From the NCBI GenBank assembly GCA_041871065.1, contig CP168942.1, positions 932,501 to 996,500 on the forward strand: a stretch of DNA of 64,000 nucleotides, read 5' to 3'. The stretch is from Weissella confusa. Lineage in GTDB: Bacteria; Bacillota; Bacilli; Lactobacillales; Lactobacillaceae. This document shows positions 52,218 through 61,033 of this stretch, one piece after another; within the stretch, counting starts at the first letter, position 1; every line of letters begins with the position of its first letter. The notes beneath the pieces were generated by a model. The model ran no database searches, was not told the DNA's origin, and saw nothing but the letters and a program-made list of their open reading frames with translations. Both the position numbers and the translations under genes were made by a program.

Positions 52218-52820
52218 TTGGCAAAAAGGAAAATTGTGATTGCGGGGGGCACTGGCTTTGTTGGTCAAGGGATTACCAATGCGTTATTACCAGAAAAATA
52301 TGACATTCATGTACTGACGCGTCGGAACGTAACAACTGATACCGAGTCAGTAACGTATCACCACGTTGATTATCACGTAACTGAACAGGTGTTAGCAGTG
52401 ATTGGGGATGCGGATTGGGTGATTGATGTGATTGGCATTCTACTGCCAAATCCGATTAAGCATCAAACGTATGCCAATAGCAGCGTTTTACCGGCGAAAT
52501 TTTTAATTGACGCTGTACGCGCCTGCCCAGAGGCTAAGTTCATGTTCGTGTCGGCTAATTACGCACCTTTCTTCATGGCACCATACATGCGTGCAAAGCA
52601 AGAAGTAGAGAATTACATGGCATTACGTTTGCCACAGCGTGCAACGACATTGTATCCGGGTATTATTTATGATCGGCAACGCCAGATTAGCTATTACGTT
52701 GGCCATATATTGGCTAAGATTCATGCTAAGCGACTTCGGCCAATTAAGTTGACTGACTTGGCGGAGGAAGTGACACGCATTCTAGATGGGCATGAGAGTG
52801 ATTTAGAAAAACGACGCTAA
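52218..52820 (+). CDS. NAD(P)-binding epimerase/dehydratase-like protein
   Basis: A 200-residue atypical short-chain dehydrogenase with a Rossmann start KIVIAGGTGFVGQGIT (about 5-20), followed by VLTRRN and a YMRAKQEVENYM segment in which Y and K match the Y-x-x-x-K catalytic pair. It begins at TTG 52218 with GAGGGGG at the right distance; no ATG is available in frame. It is shorter than full sugar epimerases. Substrate unknown; such proteins often bind NAD(P) to reduce quinones or sense redox state. The upstream inverted repeat suggests regulation. Confidence 0.78.
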   Translation: MAKRKIVIAGGTGFVGQGITNALLPEKYDIHVLTRRNVTTDTESVTYHHVDYHVTEQVLAVIGDADWVIDVIGILLPNPIKHQTYANSSVLPAKFLIDAVRACPEAKFMFVSANYAPFFMAPYMRAKQEVENYMALRLPQRATTLYPGIIYDRQRQISYYVGHILAKIHAKRLRPIKLTDLAEEVTRILDGHESDLEKRR

Positions 52821-52909
52821 TTATTTTGAACTTATAAATCTATAGTCTGGTATAAGGTTGGCCTGTTTCAATATAATGTATAGAAAGACATTGAAACGGA
52901 GTGTAAGCA

Positions 52910-53590
52910 ATGATTAATCAACGATCTTCAACGATAAACGTCAACCAAATGCGTGACATGCTAAGTACGTCGGGCTTAAATCTCGGGGTAGAAGTCGAAG
53001 AACTTACGAAATTTGCCCGCATGTATCAAACATACGAGTCTGCGCAACATGAGATTGCAACGAAATTGGAAAATCTTGATGCTGAGTTTCAAATGAACTA
53101 TAACCACAACCCGATCCATCATCTGGAGGGACGTATGAAGGATCCGCAAAGTCTGTTTGGCAAGTTGCAACGGAAAAATCTGCCAATGACTGTGGATATT
53201 ATTCCAGATAACATCTTTGATATCGCGGGTATTCGCGTCATCACGAATTATATTGATGACATTTACACGGTTGAACGTCTGCTAGTCGCCCAAGATGATG
53301 TCACATTGTTAAAGCGCAAGGATTATGTCGAAAATCCTAAGCCAAGTGGCTATCGCAGTTTGCACTTAGTTGTTGAAATTCCTGTCTTTAGGTCGACGGG
53401 TGTGGAACGTGTACCGGTTGAGATTCAAATTAGAACAATCGGTATGGACATGTGGGCCAGTCTCGAACACAAGTTGCGCTATAAAACTGACGCAGAACGC
53501 GCTGAAGAGTTCGCCGATAACCTGATTGGTTATGCAAACGAGTTGAATCAAATTGAGCAAAACTTCCAGAATATTCATCGCGAATTATAA
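52910..53590 (+). CDS. relQ: Small alarmone synthetase RelQ
   Basis: A 226-residue single-domain (p)ppGpp synthetase that lacks the HD, TGS and ACT parts of Rel. The synthetase motifs are present: FDIAGIRVITNYIDDIYTVERLL (about 103-125) with the catalytic D/R region, then PSGYRSLHLVVEIP (about 144-157), and VEIQIRTIGMDMWASLEHK (about 168-186). RelQ-type enzymes act as tetramers and are induced by cell-wall or alkaline stress in other Firmicutes. The usual partner gene nadK is not next to it here. The ATG follows GGAGTG. Confidence 0.94.
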   Translation: MINQRSSTINVNQMRDMLSTSGLNLGVEVEELTKFARMYQTYESAQHEIATKLENLDAEFQMNYNHNPIHHLEGRMKDPQSLFGKLQRKNLPMTVDIIPDNIFDIAGIRVITNYIDDIYTVERLLVAQDDVTLLKRKDYVENPKPSGYRSLHLVVEIPVFRSTGVERVPVEIQIRTIGMDMWASLEHKLRYKTDAERAEEFADNLIGYANELNQIEQNFQNIHREL

Positions 53591-53736
53591 CGAATTTTTG
53601 TTGATAAATCGGGGTTTAGAAGCGTCAAGTAAAATTACTTGTCACTTTTTTAGGGAAAACACTTGAATTTTCTCAATAAACTGTGTAATATAATTATTTG
53701 TAATTTACTAGCTATATTGTAACGGCGCAAGCTTGG

Positions 53737-53793
53737 GGATTAGCCCAATGCAGCTAATCCTGTCGTTCAAATTAGTGGTGAGGGGCACCTCAC
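53737..53793 (+). promoter_or_regulatory. Structured leader of the L33-S14 operon
   Basis: Two perfect hairpins lie in the 125-base leader: GGATTAGC/GCTAATCC with an 8-base loop (53737-53760) and GTGAGG/CCTCAC with a GGCA loop (53778-53793). TATAAT at 53689-53694 is the likely -10. Neither hairpin is followed by a T-run. Confidence 0.55.
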
Positions 53794-53818
53794 AAATTAA
53801 ATTCAAGGAGTTATGTTA

Positions 53819-53968
53819 ATGCGCATTAACATTTTGTTGGAAGCCGCCGAAACTGGTGAGCGTATCTACTTGACTTCTAAGAACCGTCGTAACACGCCAG
53901 ACCGTTTGGAGTTGAAGAAGTATTCTCCAAAGTTGCGTCGTGTCACTGTGTTCAAGGAGGTTAAGTAA
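53819..53968 (+). CDS. rpmG: Ribosomal protein L33, cysteine-free form
   Basis: A 49-residue L33 protein ([20 protein letters not shown]...). It lacks all four zinc-ligand cysteines of the C+ form, so it is the zinc-independent type. AAGGAG precedes the ATG, and the S14 gene starts two bases after its stop. In other bacteria such cysteine-free paralogues are made when zinc is scarce and release zinc from ribosomes; whether a zinc-binding copy exists elsewhere cannot be seen here. Confidence 0.95.
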   Translation: MRINILLEAAETGERIYLTSKNRRNTPDRLELKKYSPKLRRVTVFKEVK

Positions 53969-53970
53969 TC

Positions 53971-54240
53971 ATGGCTAAGAAGTCAAAGATCGCTAAGGCT
54001 AAGAAGATTGAAGCAACTGTAGAGAAGTACGCTGCAAAGCGTGCTGCCTTGAAGGCTGCTGGTGACTACGTAGGGTTGTCAAAGTTGCCTCGCAACGCAT
54101 CACCTGTACGTATGCACAACCGTGATAAGATTGATGGACGTCCTCACGCTTACATGCGTGAGTTCGGAATGTCACGTTTGAACTTCCGTCAATTGGCACA
54201 CAAGGGCTTGATCCCTGGTGTTAAGAAGGCTTCTTGGTAA
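53971..54240 (+). CDS. rpsN: Ribosomal protein S14, long cysteine-free form
   Basis: An 89-residue S14 of the long C- type, without the CxxC zinc finger of the 61-residue form common in the spc operon. Conserved parts are [20 protein letters not shown] and [31 protein letters not shown] overlaps the end of rpmG, so the two are co-translated. The pair L33(C-)/S14(C-) recalls the zinc-responsive alternative ribosomal operon of Firmicutes. No clear Zur or AdcR palindrome is seen upstream. Confidence 0.96.
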   Translation: MAKKSKIAKAKKIEATVEKYAAKRAALKAAGDYVGLSKLPRNASPVRMHNRDKIDGRPHAYMREFGMSRLNFRQLAHKGLIPGVKKASW

Positions 54241-54263
54241 TCTGCATTTTACCTTAAGTCTTA

Positions 54264-54300
54264 AAGAGAGCATCTACTTTCGAGTAGGTGCTCTTTTTTT
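54264..54300 (+). terminator. Terminator with TTCG tetraloop
   Basis: AGAGCATCTACT pairs with AGTAGGTGCTCT around a TTCG loop, followed by TTTTTTT. Confidence 0.93.
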
Positions 54301-54404
54301 ATATCTAACCGATATAGCCGTCCTTTTTAAGGGATTTCTCGAAGTAGATACAGTGTTGGTGGTACTTTTAAAAGCAATGGGGACTATTTTTTGGGGGTGG
54401 TGTG

Positions 54405-54680
54405 ATGTTAATGCCATTATTAACGTGGTTATCAATTGTGGTAGTTCTGTTACTGATAATTTGGATTATTCCAAGGGTTAGATACGGACACTTTTCTGAA
54501 TGGGATGATAAGGTTAAGCGATTTATTTTAAATACTATGGTTTATGTGGTGTTGTTTAGCATCTTTTCTGTGATTTGGACGGGAACGTTGAGTCACTGGC
54601 AAGATTGGTTATCGCTCTTTGCGTTGGCGACCGGGATGTTAACGTTCAGAAGCATTATTGATCACAAGTTTCCAAAATAA
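54405..54680 (+). CDS. Small membrane protein (three helices)
   Basis: A 91-residue protein with three hydrophobic segments (about 3-22, 39-57 and 68-82), starting at ATG 54405 after GGGGGTGG. Tryptophan-rich (RVRYGHFSEWDDKV, IWTGTLSHWQDW). Not recognised. It is followed after 17 bases by another small membrane protein, and the two probably share a transcript. Codon use is less biased than in the ribosomal genes beside it. Confidence 0.6.
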   Translation: MLMPLLTWLSIVVVLLLIIWIIPRVRYGHFSEWDDKVKRFILNTMVYVVLFSIFSVIWTGTLSHWQDWLSLFALATGMLTFRSIIDHKFPK

Positions 54681-54697
54681 TCTTAGGGGTGAGTAAC

Positions 54698-54937
54698 ATG
54701 ACACAGATTAAAAATAAAATGATTGTAATGGCAGCAGTCGATGTTGCGATTCTTTTGCTACATATATTACGGTACCGAGGGCTGATACCAGCGAATTTGG
54801 TCTATGGCATCCTAGGTTTTATACTCGATTTAGGTGTGTTAATTGTCGGATTTGATATTCAAAAGAGCAAGCGGTTTAAAGAATCGTCACTCAAATGGTT
54901 TGTATATGGCTCAATGCTCTTAATTTTCTTGCCTTAA
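54698..54937 (+). CDS. Small membrane protein (two to three helices)
   Basis: A 79-residue protein from the ATG at 54698 (AGGGGTGAG upstream). Helices at about 8-24, 31-51 and 65-78; the linker KSKRFKESSLK is basic. Not recognised. It is the partner of the membrane gene just upstream, and a short GC-rich terminator follows (AAGGCC/GGCCTT). The function is unknown; both could be immunity-like or regulatory small proteins, but nothing in the sequence proves it. Confidence 0.6.
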   Translation: MTQIKNKMIVMAAVDVAILLLHILRYRGLIPANLVYGILGFILDLGVLIVGFDIQKSKRFKESSLKWFVYGSMLLIFLP

Positions 54938-54952
54938 TATTGCATGAAATTA

Positions 54953-54977
54953 ATAAGGCCGAAATGGCCTTTTTTTG
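54953..54977 (+). terminator. Short terminator
   Basis: AAGGCC/GGCCTT with a 5-base loop and TTTTTT. Confidence 0.75.
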
Positions 54978-55014
54978 ACCCATCAATTTGGAAAAGCGTT
55001 AATATAATTGTGTT

Positions 55015-55085
55015 GGAAGGCGCTTACAATTAAATGCTGAAAAATAAACCTTTTTATTTGTTTTAAGTGTTTGAAAGCGTCATAC
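55015..55085. promoter_or_regulatory. Two cre-like sites upstream of pox
   Basis: GGAAGGCGCTTACA (55015-55028) fits the cre consensus at 12 of 14 positions and TGAAAGCGTCATAC (55072-55085) at 11 of 14. A TTGTTT/CATACT promoter with a 17-base spacer overlaps the second site; another TATAAT lies at 55003. Confidence 0.5.
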
Positions 55086-55185
55086 TAAACGTAAGTAATT
55101 ATTTAAGTAATCATCTTCATCAAGCTAGTCGTTTTGGCTAGGGTGACGGAGAATAATTGTTTTTTCTAAACAGGAGGCTTATCTC

Positions 55186-57015
55186 ATGTCAGATAAGAAG
55201 ATTACAGCCGGTTTGGCTGCATTGAAGGTTATGGAAGGTTGGGGTATCGACACAATGTACGGTATTCCTTCTGGAACTTTGAGTGGATTGATGAACGCGA
55301 TGAGTAATCCTGAGAACAACATCAAGTTCATTCAAGTTAAGCACGAAGAAGTTGGAAGTATGGCAGCTGCTATGCAATACAAGTTCAGTGGTAAGATGGC
55401 CGTTGCTGTCGGATCTGGTGGACCTGGTGCGACTCACTTGATTAACGGTTTGTACGATGCTGCCATGGACGCAACGCCAGTTTTGGCAATATTGGGTTCA
55501 AAGCCATCTCGTGAATTGGGAATGGATTCATTCCAAGAGTTGAACCAAAACCCAATGTACAACAATATCGCTGTTTACAATAAGCGTGTTGCCGTTCCTG
55601 AGCAATTGCCATACATGATTGACGATGCCATCCGCAACGCCATTTCAAAGAAGGGTGTTGCTGTTCTTGAAGTGCCTGCTGATTTCGGATTTGCTGAAAT
55701 TGACGCTGAAATGAACTACGCTAACCCAATTTACTCTTCTGGTGACGTTTACAAGGAATACGACCCGGTTGCACCTAAGGCAGCTGACGTTGATGCCGCT
55801 GTTGAAATTTTGAAGAATGCTAAGCGTCCAGTAATCTACGCTGGTTTCGGAACAATCGGTCACGGTGAGCTAGTCCAAGAATTGTCTCGTAAGTTGAAGG
55901 CACCTGTTTTGACGACTGCCAAGAGCTACGAAGCCTTCGATTACGACTTTGAAGGTTTGATGGGTTCTGCTGGACGTGTCGCTTGGAAGTCAGGTAACGA
56001 TGTCATCTTCGAAGCAGATACTGTTTTGTTCATTGGTAACAACTACCCATTCTCACAAGTTGAGAACTTTATGGCTGGTGTTAAGCACTTTATCCAAATC
56101 GACAGCAACCCAGCTCGTCTAGGACGTCGTCACAAGGCTGATGTTGCGATGTTGGCTGATGCAGGTTTGGCAGTTGAAGCATTGTTGGAGAAGGTTGAGC
56201 CAGTTGCTGAGTCAGCATGGTGGAACGCTGCTTTGAAGGATGCCCAAAACTGGCGTGACTACATGCACAAGATTGAGACGAAGACGGAAGGTCCTTTGGA
56301 GGCTTACCAAGTCTACAACGCCATCAACAAGTATGCTGATGAAGATGCTATCTTCTCAATCGATGTTGGTGACACAACGCAAATGTCAATTCGTCACTTG
56401 CACATGACACCAAAGAACATGTGGCGTACGTCACCATTGTTCGCTACGATGGGTATCGCCATCCCTGGTGGAATTGGTGCTAAGAACGTCTTCCCAGATC
56501 GTCAAGTATTTAACATCGCCGGTGACGGTGCCTTTGCGATGACTGATTCAGATATCGTGACGGCAGTTCGTTACAACATGCCTGTTATTAACGTTGTTAT
56601 GACGAACACGCAATACGGATTCATCAAGGATAAGTATGAGGATACGAACACTTACCGTAACGATGAAATCGTTGACTTCGGTGATGTTGACTACGCCAAG
56701 ATTGCTGAAGCACAAGGTGCTGTTGGTTTGACGGTTAACAGCATTGCAGACATCGATAAGGTGATGCAAGAAGCCGTTGACTACTACAAGCAAGGTCGTG
56801 TTGTGGTGGTTGATGCTAAGATTACGAAGGAGCGTCCAATTCCTGTTGAAGGATTGAAGCTTGATCCAGCTCTTGCATCTGAAGAAGAAATTAAGGCCTT
56901 CAAGGAGCGTTATGACGCACAAGAACTTGTGCCATTCCGCAAGTTCCTTGAAGAAGAAGGACTTAAGTCACAAGTTGTTAAGGTTAACGACGAAGACACA
57001 AAGTATAACTTCTAA
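55186..57015 (+). CDS. pox: Pyruvate oxidase (acetyl phosphate-forming)
   Basis: A 609-residue thiamine-diphosphate and FAD enzyme that turns pyruvate, phosphate and oxygen into acetyl phosphate, CO2 and hydrogen peroxide. The TPP-activating E lies in [14 protein letters not shown] (about 51-64); FAD binding is in the middle domain ([22 protein letters not shown]). The TPP/Mg motif is [20 protein letters not shown] with the closing N in [11 protein letters not shown]. The length is that of lactic acid bacterial Pox/SpxB. AGGAGG precedes the ATG. cre-like sites fit carbon repression. With acetate kinase it gives ATP under air. Confidence 0.96.
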   Translation: MSDKKITAGLAALKVMEGWGIDTMYGIPSGTLSGLMNAMSNPENNIKFIQVKHEEVGSMAAAMQYKFSGKMAVAVGSGGPGATHLINGLYDAAMDATPVLAILGSKPSRELGMDSFQELNQNPMYNNIAVYNKRVAVPEQLPYMIDDAIRNAISKKGVAVLEVPADFGFAEIDAEMNYANPIYSSGDVYKEYDPVAPKAADVDAAVEILKNAKRPVIYAGFGTIGHGELVQELSRKLKAPVLTTAKSYEAFDYDFEGLMGSAGRVAWKSGNDVIFEADTVLFIGNNYPFSQVENFMAGVKHFIQIDSNPARLGRRHKADVAMLADAGLAVEALLEKVEPVAESAWWNAALKDAQNWRDYMHKIETKTEGPLEAYQVYNAINKYADEDAIFSIDVGDTTQMSIRHLHMTPKNMWRTSPLFATMGIAIPGGIGAKNVFPDRQVFNIAGDGAFAMTDSDIVTAVRYNMPVINVVMTNTQYGFIKDKYEDTNTYRNDEIVDFGDVDYAKIAEAQGAVGLTVNSIADIDKVMQEAVDYYKQGRVVVVDAKITKERPIPVEGLKLDPALASEEEIKAFKERYDAQELVPFRKFLEEEGLKSQVVKVNDEDTKYNF

Positions 57016-57045
57016 TTAAATACTGGTAAGATAATTGCCAGCTAG

Positions 57046-57083
57046 AAAAAAGCACTCGGTTGTAAAAATCGAGTGCTTTTTTG
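57046..57083 (+). terminator. Terminator of pox
   Basis: AAAAAGCACTCG pairs with CGAGTGCTTTTT, followed by TTGCG. Confidence 0.9.
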
Positions 57084-57140
57084 CGTTGATGCCAATAGGA
57101 AAGTCTCAATATGTGAACACTGACATCATGCCTATATAAA

Positions 57141-57160
57141 GATATGTATAATTTCATATC
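57141..57160. promoter_or_regulatory. Operator-like inverted repeat over a -10 box
   Basis: GATATG and CATATC enclose TATAATTT, so the TATAAT -10 box lies within the repeat. This placement fits a repressor that blocks the promoter of the gene at 57204. Confidence 0.5.
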
Positions 57161-57203
57161 ACGAGAGAACGTAATACCTTTTGGAAAGGCGGAAGTAATA
57201 CAA

Positions 57204-57410
57204 ATGAAGGTGGCTAATTTTAAAATTGCAGTGTTGGGAATTATGATTATGCTTGTGATTTGCACAACGGAACTCTCTGATTTTGGCTTGATTCAACATC
57301 AGTATAGGACTGAGCTACGAAGGACTAGTGTTTCGTCGAGTGAGAGTACACAACGAAACAAGTTCGCGAACATACGAATTATCGAAAACGGAAAATATTT
57401 CCAAAAATGA
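57204..57410 (+). CDS. Small single-pass or secreted protein
   Basis: A 68-residue protein from ATG 57204, after GGAAAGGCGGAAG; a longer frame from 57144 runs through the promoter. A single N-terminal hydrophobic stretch (KIAVLGIMIMLVICTTEL) is followed by a basic, serine-rich tail (YRTELRRTSVSSSESTQ). It could be a membrane-anchored or secreted peptide; there is a cysteine in the hydrophobic part but no proper lipobox. Not recognised. It sits between pox and the AraC regulator. Confidence 0.55.
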   Translation: MKVANFKIAVLGIMIMLVICTTELSDFGLIQHQYRTELRRTSVSSSESTQRNKFANIRIIENGKYFQK

Positions 57411-57458
57411 GTGATGCTCGGTGTTCTCTTTGTTATAGTGAGTAGAGGGGGGGCTTTT

Positions 57459-58271
57459 ATGCGTACTTTTTATAACATTGCAGATTTGAGTTTGCCGGTG
57501 ATGGCCGAACATCTTGGGGCTGAATGGAATCAGGGGGTTATTATACGTCACCAAGGCTTCCCACACTTCCATTGGTTACAGACGCAATCAGGGATGGGAG
57601 CCTTTTGGGTACGAGATAAACGCTACGAATTATCACCGGGGATGGGAATCTTGATTGCACCGGGTGTGCCACATCGGTATGAACCGTTAGGCAAGCATCC
57701 TTGGCAAGTGCGTTTTGCAACATTCCAGGGACAATTAGTCGATGACTTGCTTAAGCAAATGGTGAATAGTGAGTTTGTTTTAGTTGAAGCAACAGAAGCA
57801 AAACTGTATACAGCTTTACATGAGCAATTAATGCAGGAATTGGCGGCTGAACCGGTGGATGATTTGGCCGTATCAACGACGGCTTATCGGCTTTTACTGG
57901 GCTTAACACGCCAACAAAAACAAACCATCGATCAACATCAGCCGGATTATCAGCACTATGTCGGACCAGCGATTGCGTATATGCAGAATCATTTTGCAGA
58001 AAATATGTCGATTGCTGAGGTAGCACAAGCTTTATCGGTGTCGACACAGTATTTGAATCGGGTATTCAAGCGTCTCGTCCAGCAAACGCCTAATGAGTAT
58101 TTGACACAAATCAGAATTAGTAATGCCAAAAAGTTGTTGATTTCGCAACGTCATTTACGGGTTGAAGCAGTCGCTAGCCTAAGTGGCTATCAAGATGCGA
58201 CCTATTTTGGCAAAGTATTTAAAAAGCAAACCGGCGTTAGTCCATTGAACTATCGTCAGTGGCAAACATGA
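57459..58271 (+). CDS. AraC-family transcriptional regulator of the gal cluster
   Basis: A 270-residue regulator. The N-terminal half is a cupin-like sugar-sensing domain (HFHWLQTQSGMGAFWVRDKR, LSPGMGILIAPGVPHRYEP). The C-terminal half has the two helix-turn-helix units of AraC (NMSIAEVAQALSVSTQYLNRVFKRL and VEAVASLSGYQDATYFGKVFKK, then TGVSPLNYR). ATG at 57459 follows GAGGGGGGG. It lies in the same direction upstream of the galactose genes and presumably activates them; the sugar ligand is inferred from the neighbours. Confidence 0.9.
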   Translation: MRTFYNIADLSLPVMAEHLGAEWNQGVIIRHQGFPHFHWLQTQSGMGAFWVRDKRYELSPGMGILIAPGVPHRYEPLGKHPWQVRFATFQGQLVDDLLKQMVNSEFVLVEATEAKLYTALHEQLMQELAAEPVDDLAVSTTAYRLLLGLTRQQKQTIDQHQPDYQHYVGPAIAYMQNHFAENMSIAEVAQALSVSTQYLNRVFKRLVQQTPNEYLTQIRISNAKKLLISQRHLRVEAVASLSGYQDATYFGKVFKKQTGVSPLNYRQWQT

Positions 58272-58278
58272 GATGCTG

Positions 58279-58305
58279 AACCAGCAGTTTCTGCTGGTTT
58301 TTTTG
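58279..58305 (+). terminator. Terminator of the AraC gene
   Basis: AACCAGCA/TGCTGGTT with a 5-base loop and TTTTTTT. Confidence 0.88.
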
Positions 58306-58369
58306 TGTCTTCGTTCACACAGTTTCAATTAATCATGATATTTGGTTATAAAAGTGCCTTTTTGGCTAA

Positions 58370-58383
58370 TGAAAGCGCTTTAT
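58370..58383. promoter_or_regulatory. cre site of the gal operon
   Basis: TGAAAGCGCTTTAT agrees with the cre consensus at 13 of 14 positions, 50 bases before the permease ATG. It is the best cre in the window. Confidence 0.75.
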
Positions 58384-58432
58384 TATTAGTGAGTAGGTTA
58401 ATTATGAAACCAAAATATCGGGGGATATAAGC

Positions 58433-59839
58433 ATGAACAAGGTGAAGCAGTATCTGTCTTATGCGGCAGGTGCGTTCGGACACGATGCGTTTTATGCAAC
58501 GCTTAGTACGTATTTTATGATTTTTGTGACGGGTCAATTATTTGATTCGCCAGATAAAGCTTTTAATAATCAAATGATTGGTTGGGTGACAACAATGATT
58601 GTTGCTATTCGTTTGATTGAAATTGTGTTTGATCCAATTATTGGGGGAATTGTTGATAACACACGAACGCGATGGGGAAAGTTTAAGCCATGGCTAATCG
58701 TGGCTGGGTTTATCAGTTCATTCTTGTTGGTAGTCATCTTTACGGACTTTGGTGGGCTAGCAACATCACACCCAATGCTTTACTTAGTACTGTTTGGGAT
58801 TGTGTTTGTTACGCTGGATGCATTTTACTCATTTAAGGACATTGCCTTCTGGTCAATGTTGCCAGCTTTGTCATTGAATAGCAGTACGCGAGAAAAGTTT
58901 GGTACGGTGGCGCGTTTTGGTTCAACACTAGGTCAGCAAGGTGTGCAAATCGTGGTTGTGCCATTGGTTATGTTCTTCTCAATGGCCTTTGCAGGGGCTC
59001 ACACTGAAACAAAGACTGGTTGGTTCTGGTTCGCCGTTGTCATTGCGGTCATCGCTTATCTTGGTGCGTTGCTGACAGCAGCGGGCACAAAAGAAGAGGA
59101 CAATGTCGTCCGTCAAAACACAGAAAAGGTTGGTGTACTCGAAGTCTTTAAGGTTGTTGCGAAGAACGATCAATTGATGTGGCAAGCCGTCTCTTACATT
59201 ATGTTTGCGCTTGCGTATGTTGTCACAAACTCGCTATTGTTGTACTATTTCAAGTACGTCATGGGTGCCGACAATGAGTTTTACTTGGTTGGGATTTTCA
59301 CAGCAATTGAAGGTATGATTTCGGTTGCCATCTTCCCAACGTTAACGAAGTTTTTGGCCCGTCGTACCATTTTCTTTAGTGGTGCGGTTGTGATGTTGGC
59401 TGGTTACCTATTATTTATGGTAGCTGGGAATAACTTGGCCATCGTTTTGACAGCTGTCACAATGTTCTTTATGCCATACCCAATCATGTTCTTGGTTGTG
59501 TTGATGACCATTACCGACTCGGTGGAATATGGTCAATGGAAGCTTGGCACGCGTCACGAATCAGTGACGTTGGCCATCCGACCATTGTTGGATAAGTTGG
59601 CGGGGGCATTCGCTAATGGTGTTGTTGGGTTCGCAGCGGTTGTTGCCGGTATGACTGGTAGCGCAAAGCCATCCGACATCACGGAACATGGCCTCAGCAT
59701 GTTTAAGATGTTTATGTTTTACGGCCCAATGGTCTTGATTATCGTGTCAGTGTTGATTTACTGGCGTAAGGTGACGTTGACAGAAGCACGTCACGCAGAA
59801 ATTGTGGCGGAATTGGAAGCACGTTTGAAGGAGAATTAA
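58433..59839 (+). CDS. GPH-family sugar:cation symporter (galactose/lactose)
   Basis: A 468-residue protein with twelve helices of the glycoside-pentoside-hexuronide family. Typical are SYAAGAFGHDAFYATLSTYFMIFVTGQLF near the start, the VFDPIIGGIVDNTRTRWGKFKPWL block between helices 2 and 3 (residues 60-85, cation and sugar determinants), and MFFMPYPIMFLVVLMTITDSVEYGQWKLG near 360-385. It has no C-terminal IIA domain, so it is shorter than Streptococcus LacS. With galK, galT and a beta-galactosidase downstream it probably brings in galactose or lactose. Named galP-type by context. Confidence 0.88.
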   Translation: MNKVKQYLSYAAGAFGHDAFYATLSTYFMIFVTGQLFDSPDKAFNNQMIGWVTTMIVAIRLIEIVFDPIIGGIVDNTRTRWGKFKPWLIVAGFISSFLLVVIFTDFGGLATSHPMLYLVLFGIVFVTLDAFYSFKDIAFWSMLPALSLNSSTREKFGTVARFGSTLGQQGVQIVVVPLVMFFSMAFAGAHTETKTGWFWFAVVIAVIAYLGALLTAAGTKEEDNVVRQNTEKVGVLEVFKVVAKNDQLMWQAVSYIMFALAYVVTNSLLLYYFKYVMGADNEFYLVGIFTAIEGMISVAIFPTLTKFLARRTIFFSGAVVMLAGYLLFMVAGNNLAIVLTAVTMFFMPYPIMFLVVLMTITDSVEYGQWKLGTRHESVTLAIRPLLDKLAGAFANGVVGFAAVVAGMTGSAKPSDITEHGLSMFKMFMFYGPMVLIIVSVLIYWRKVTLTEARHAEIVAELEARLKEN

Positions 59840-59840
59840 A

Positions 59841-61022
59841 ATGGTTTATGAATTAAATCATGAGTTAGCACAATCATTTGAGAAGCGTTTTGGTTACGAA
59901 CCAGCGAAGTTGTACTTTTCACCAGGTCGCGTGAATTTGATTGGCGAACACACTGACTATAATGGTGGCCACGTCTTTCCAGCCGCAATTAGTGTTGGAA
60001 CGTACGGTGCAATTGCACCGCGTGATGATCAAGAGATTCGCACGTATTCAGCGAACTTCCCAGAGGCTGGGATTCAATTAATTGCATTGGATGATATCGC
60101 ATTGCGTCAATATGATACATGGATTAAGTATTTGCGTGGTGTGATTACTGAAATGGCTAAGTTTGGCTACCCAGTTACAAAAGGATTTGATTTGGCAATT
60201 GTTGGTGACATGCCAACAGCATCAGGTTTGTCATCATCAGCCTCATTGGAAATGCTGCTCATTAATATGTTAGCTGATTTGATGGGATACGAGATTGATA
60301 AGTTGACCATTGTGAAGATGGGGCAAGCCGTTGAAAATGATTATTTGGGGCTAAAAACCGGTATCATGGATCAATTCGCGGTCGCTTTTGGTGAAGATGA
60401 ACAAGCAATTTTCTTGGATACCAACACCCTTGAATATGAGATGGTGCCAGCTGAGTTTGGTGACTATCGTTTGCTAGTCATGACGACGAATAAGAAGCGC
60501 GAATTAGTTGATTCAAAGTACAATGAGCGTCGTGCAGAAACGGAAGCAGCGTTGGCTTTGTTACAAGCGACGGTTGATATTCAGACATTGGGAGATTTGA
60601 CAACAGATCAATTCTTGGCTGCGTCAGCGTCATTAATGGCTGGCAATGACGTCATTATGCGTCGTGCTCATCATGCTGTGACTGAGAACCAACGTACAGT
60701 TGAAGCGAAGGCAGCATTGCAGGACCACGATTTGGAAACGTTTGGACAATTGTTAACCGCATCGCACAATTCATTGCGTGATGATTATGAAGTGACTGGA
60801 ATCGAGCTAGATACACTGGTCGACGCAGCGTTGGCCCAAAATGGGGTGCTGGGTGCTCGTATGACTGGTGCTGGATTTGGTGGCTCAGCCATCGCGCTAG
60901 TTGAAGAAACCCGTGTACCTGAAATCACGGCCGCTGTTGGTGAAGCGTACACCACCAAAATTGGCTACCAACCATCATTTTTCGTTGCTGAAATTGTTGC
61001 TGGTACGCATGAAATTAAGTAG
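59841..61022 (+). CDS. galK: Galactokinase
   Basis: A 393-residue GHMP kinase that makes galactose 1-phosphate. Signatures: SPGRVNLIGEHTDYNGGHVFP (about 28-48), the P-loop like TASGLSSSASLEMLL (about 128-142), and GARMTGAGFGGSAIALV (about 336-352). The ATG follows the permease stop at once (AAAATGG), so they are co-translated. It starts the Leloir pathway with the galT next to it; galE and galM are not in the visible part. Confidence 0.97.
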   Translation: MVYELNHELAQSFEKRFGYEPAKLYFSPGRVNLIGEHTDYNGGHVFPAAISVGTYGAIAPRDDQEIRTYSANFPEAGIQLIALDDIALRQYDTWIKYLRGVITEMAKFGYPVTKGFDLAIVGDMPTASGLSSSASLEMLLINMLADLMGYEIDKLTIVKMGQAVENDYLGLKTGIMDQFAVAFGEDEQAIFLDTNTLEYEMVPAEFGDYRLLVMTTNKKRELVDSKYNERRAETEAALALLQATVDIQTLGDLTTDQFLAASASLMAGNDVIMRRAHHAVTENQRTVEAKAALQDHDLETFGQLLTASHNSLRDDYEVTGIELDTLVDAALAQNGVLGARMTGAGFGGSAIALVEETRVPEITAAVGEAYTTKIGYQPSFFVAEIVAGTHEIK

Positions 61023-61033
61023 AGGAAGTCGTT

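Noticed and set aside
53640..53720. Zur/AdcR box before the L33-S14 operon
   Set aside because: The AT-rich sequence holds partial half-sites (GTAAT, ATTAC-like) but no proper palindrome.
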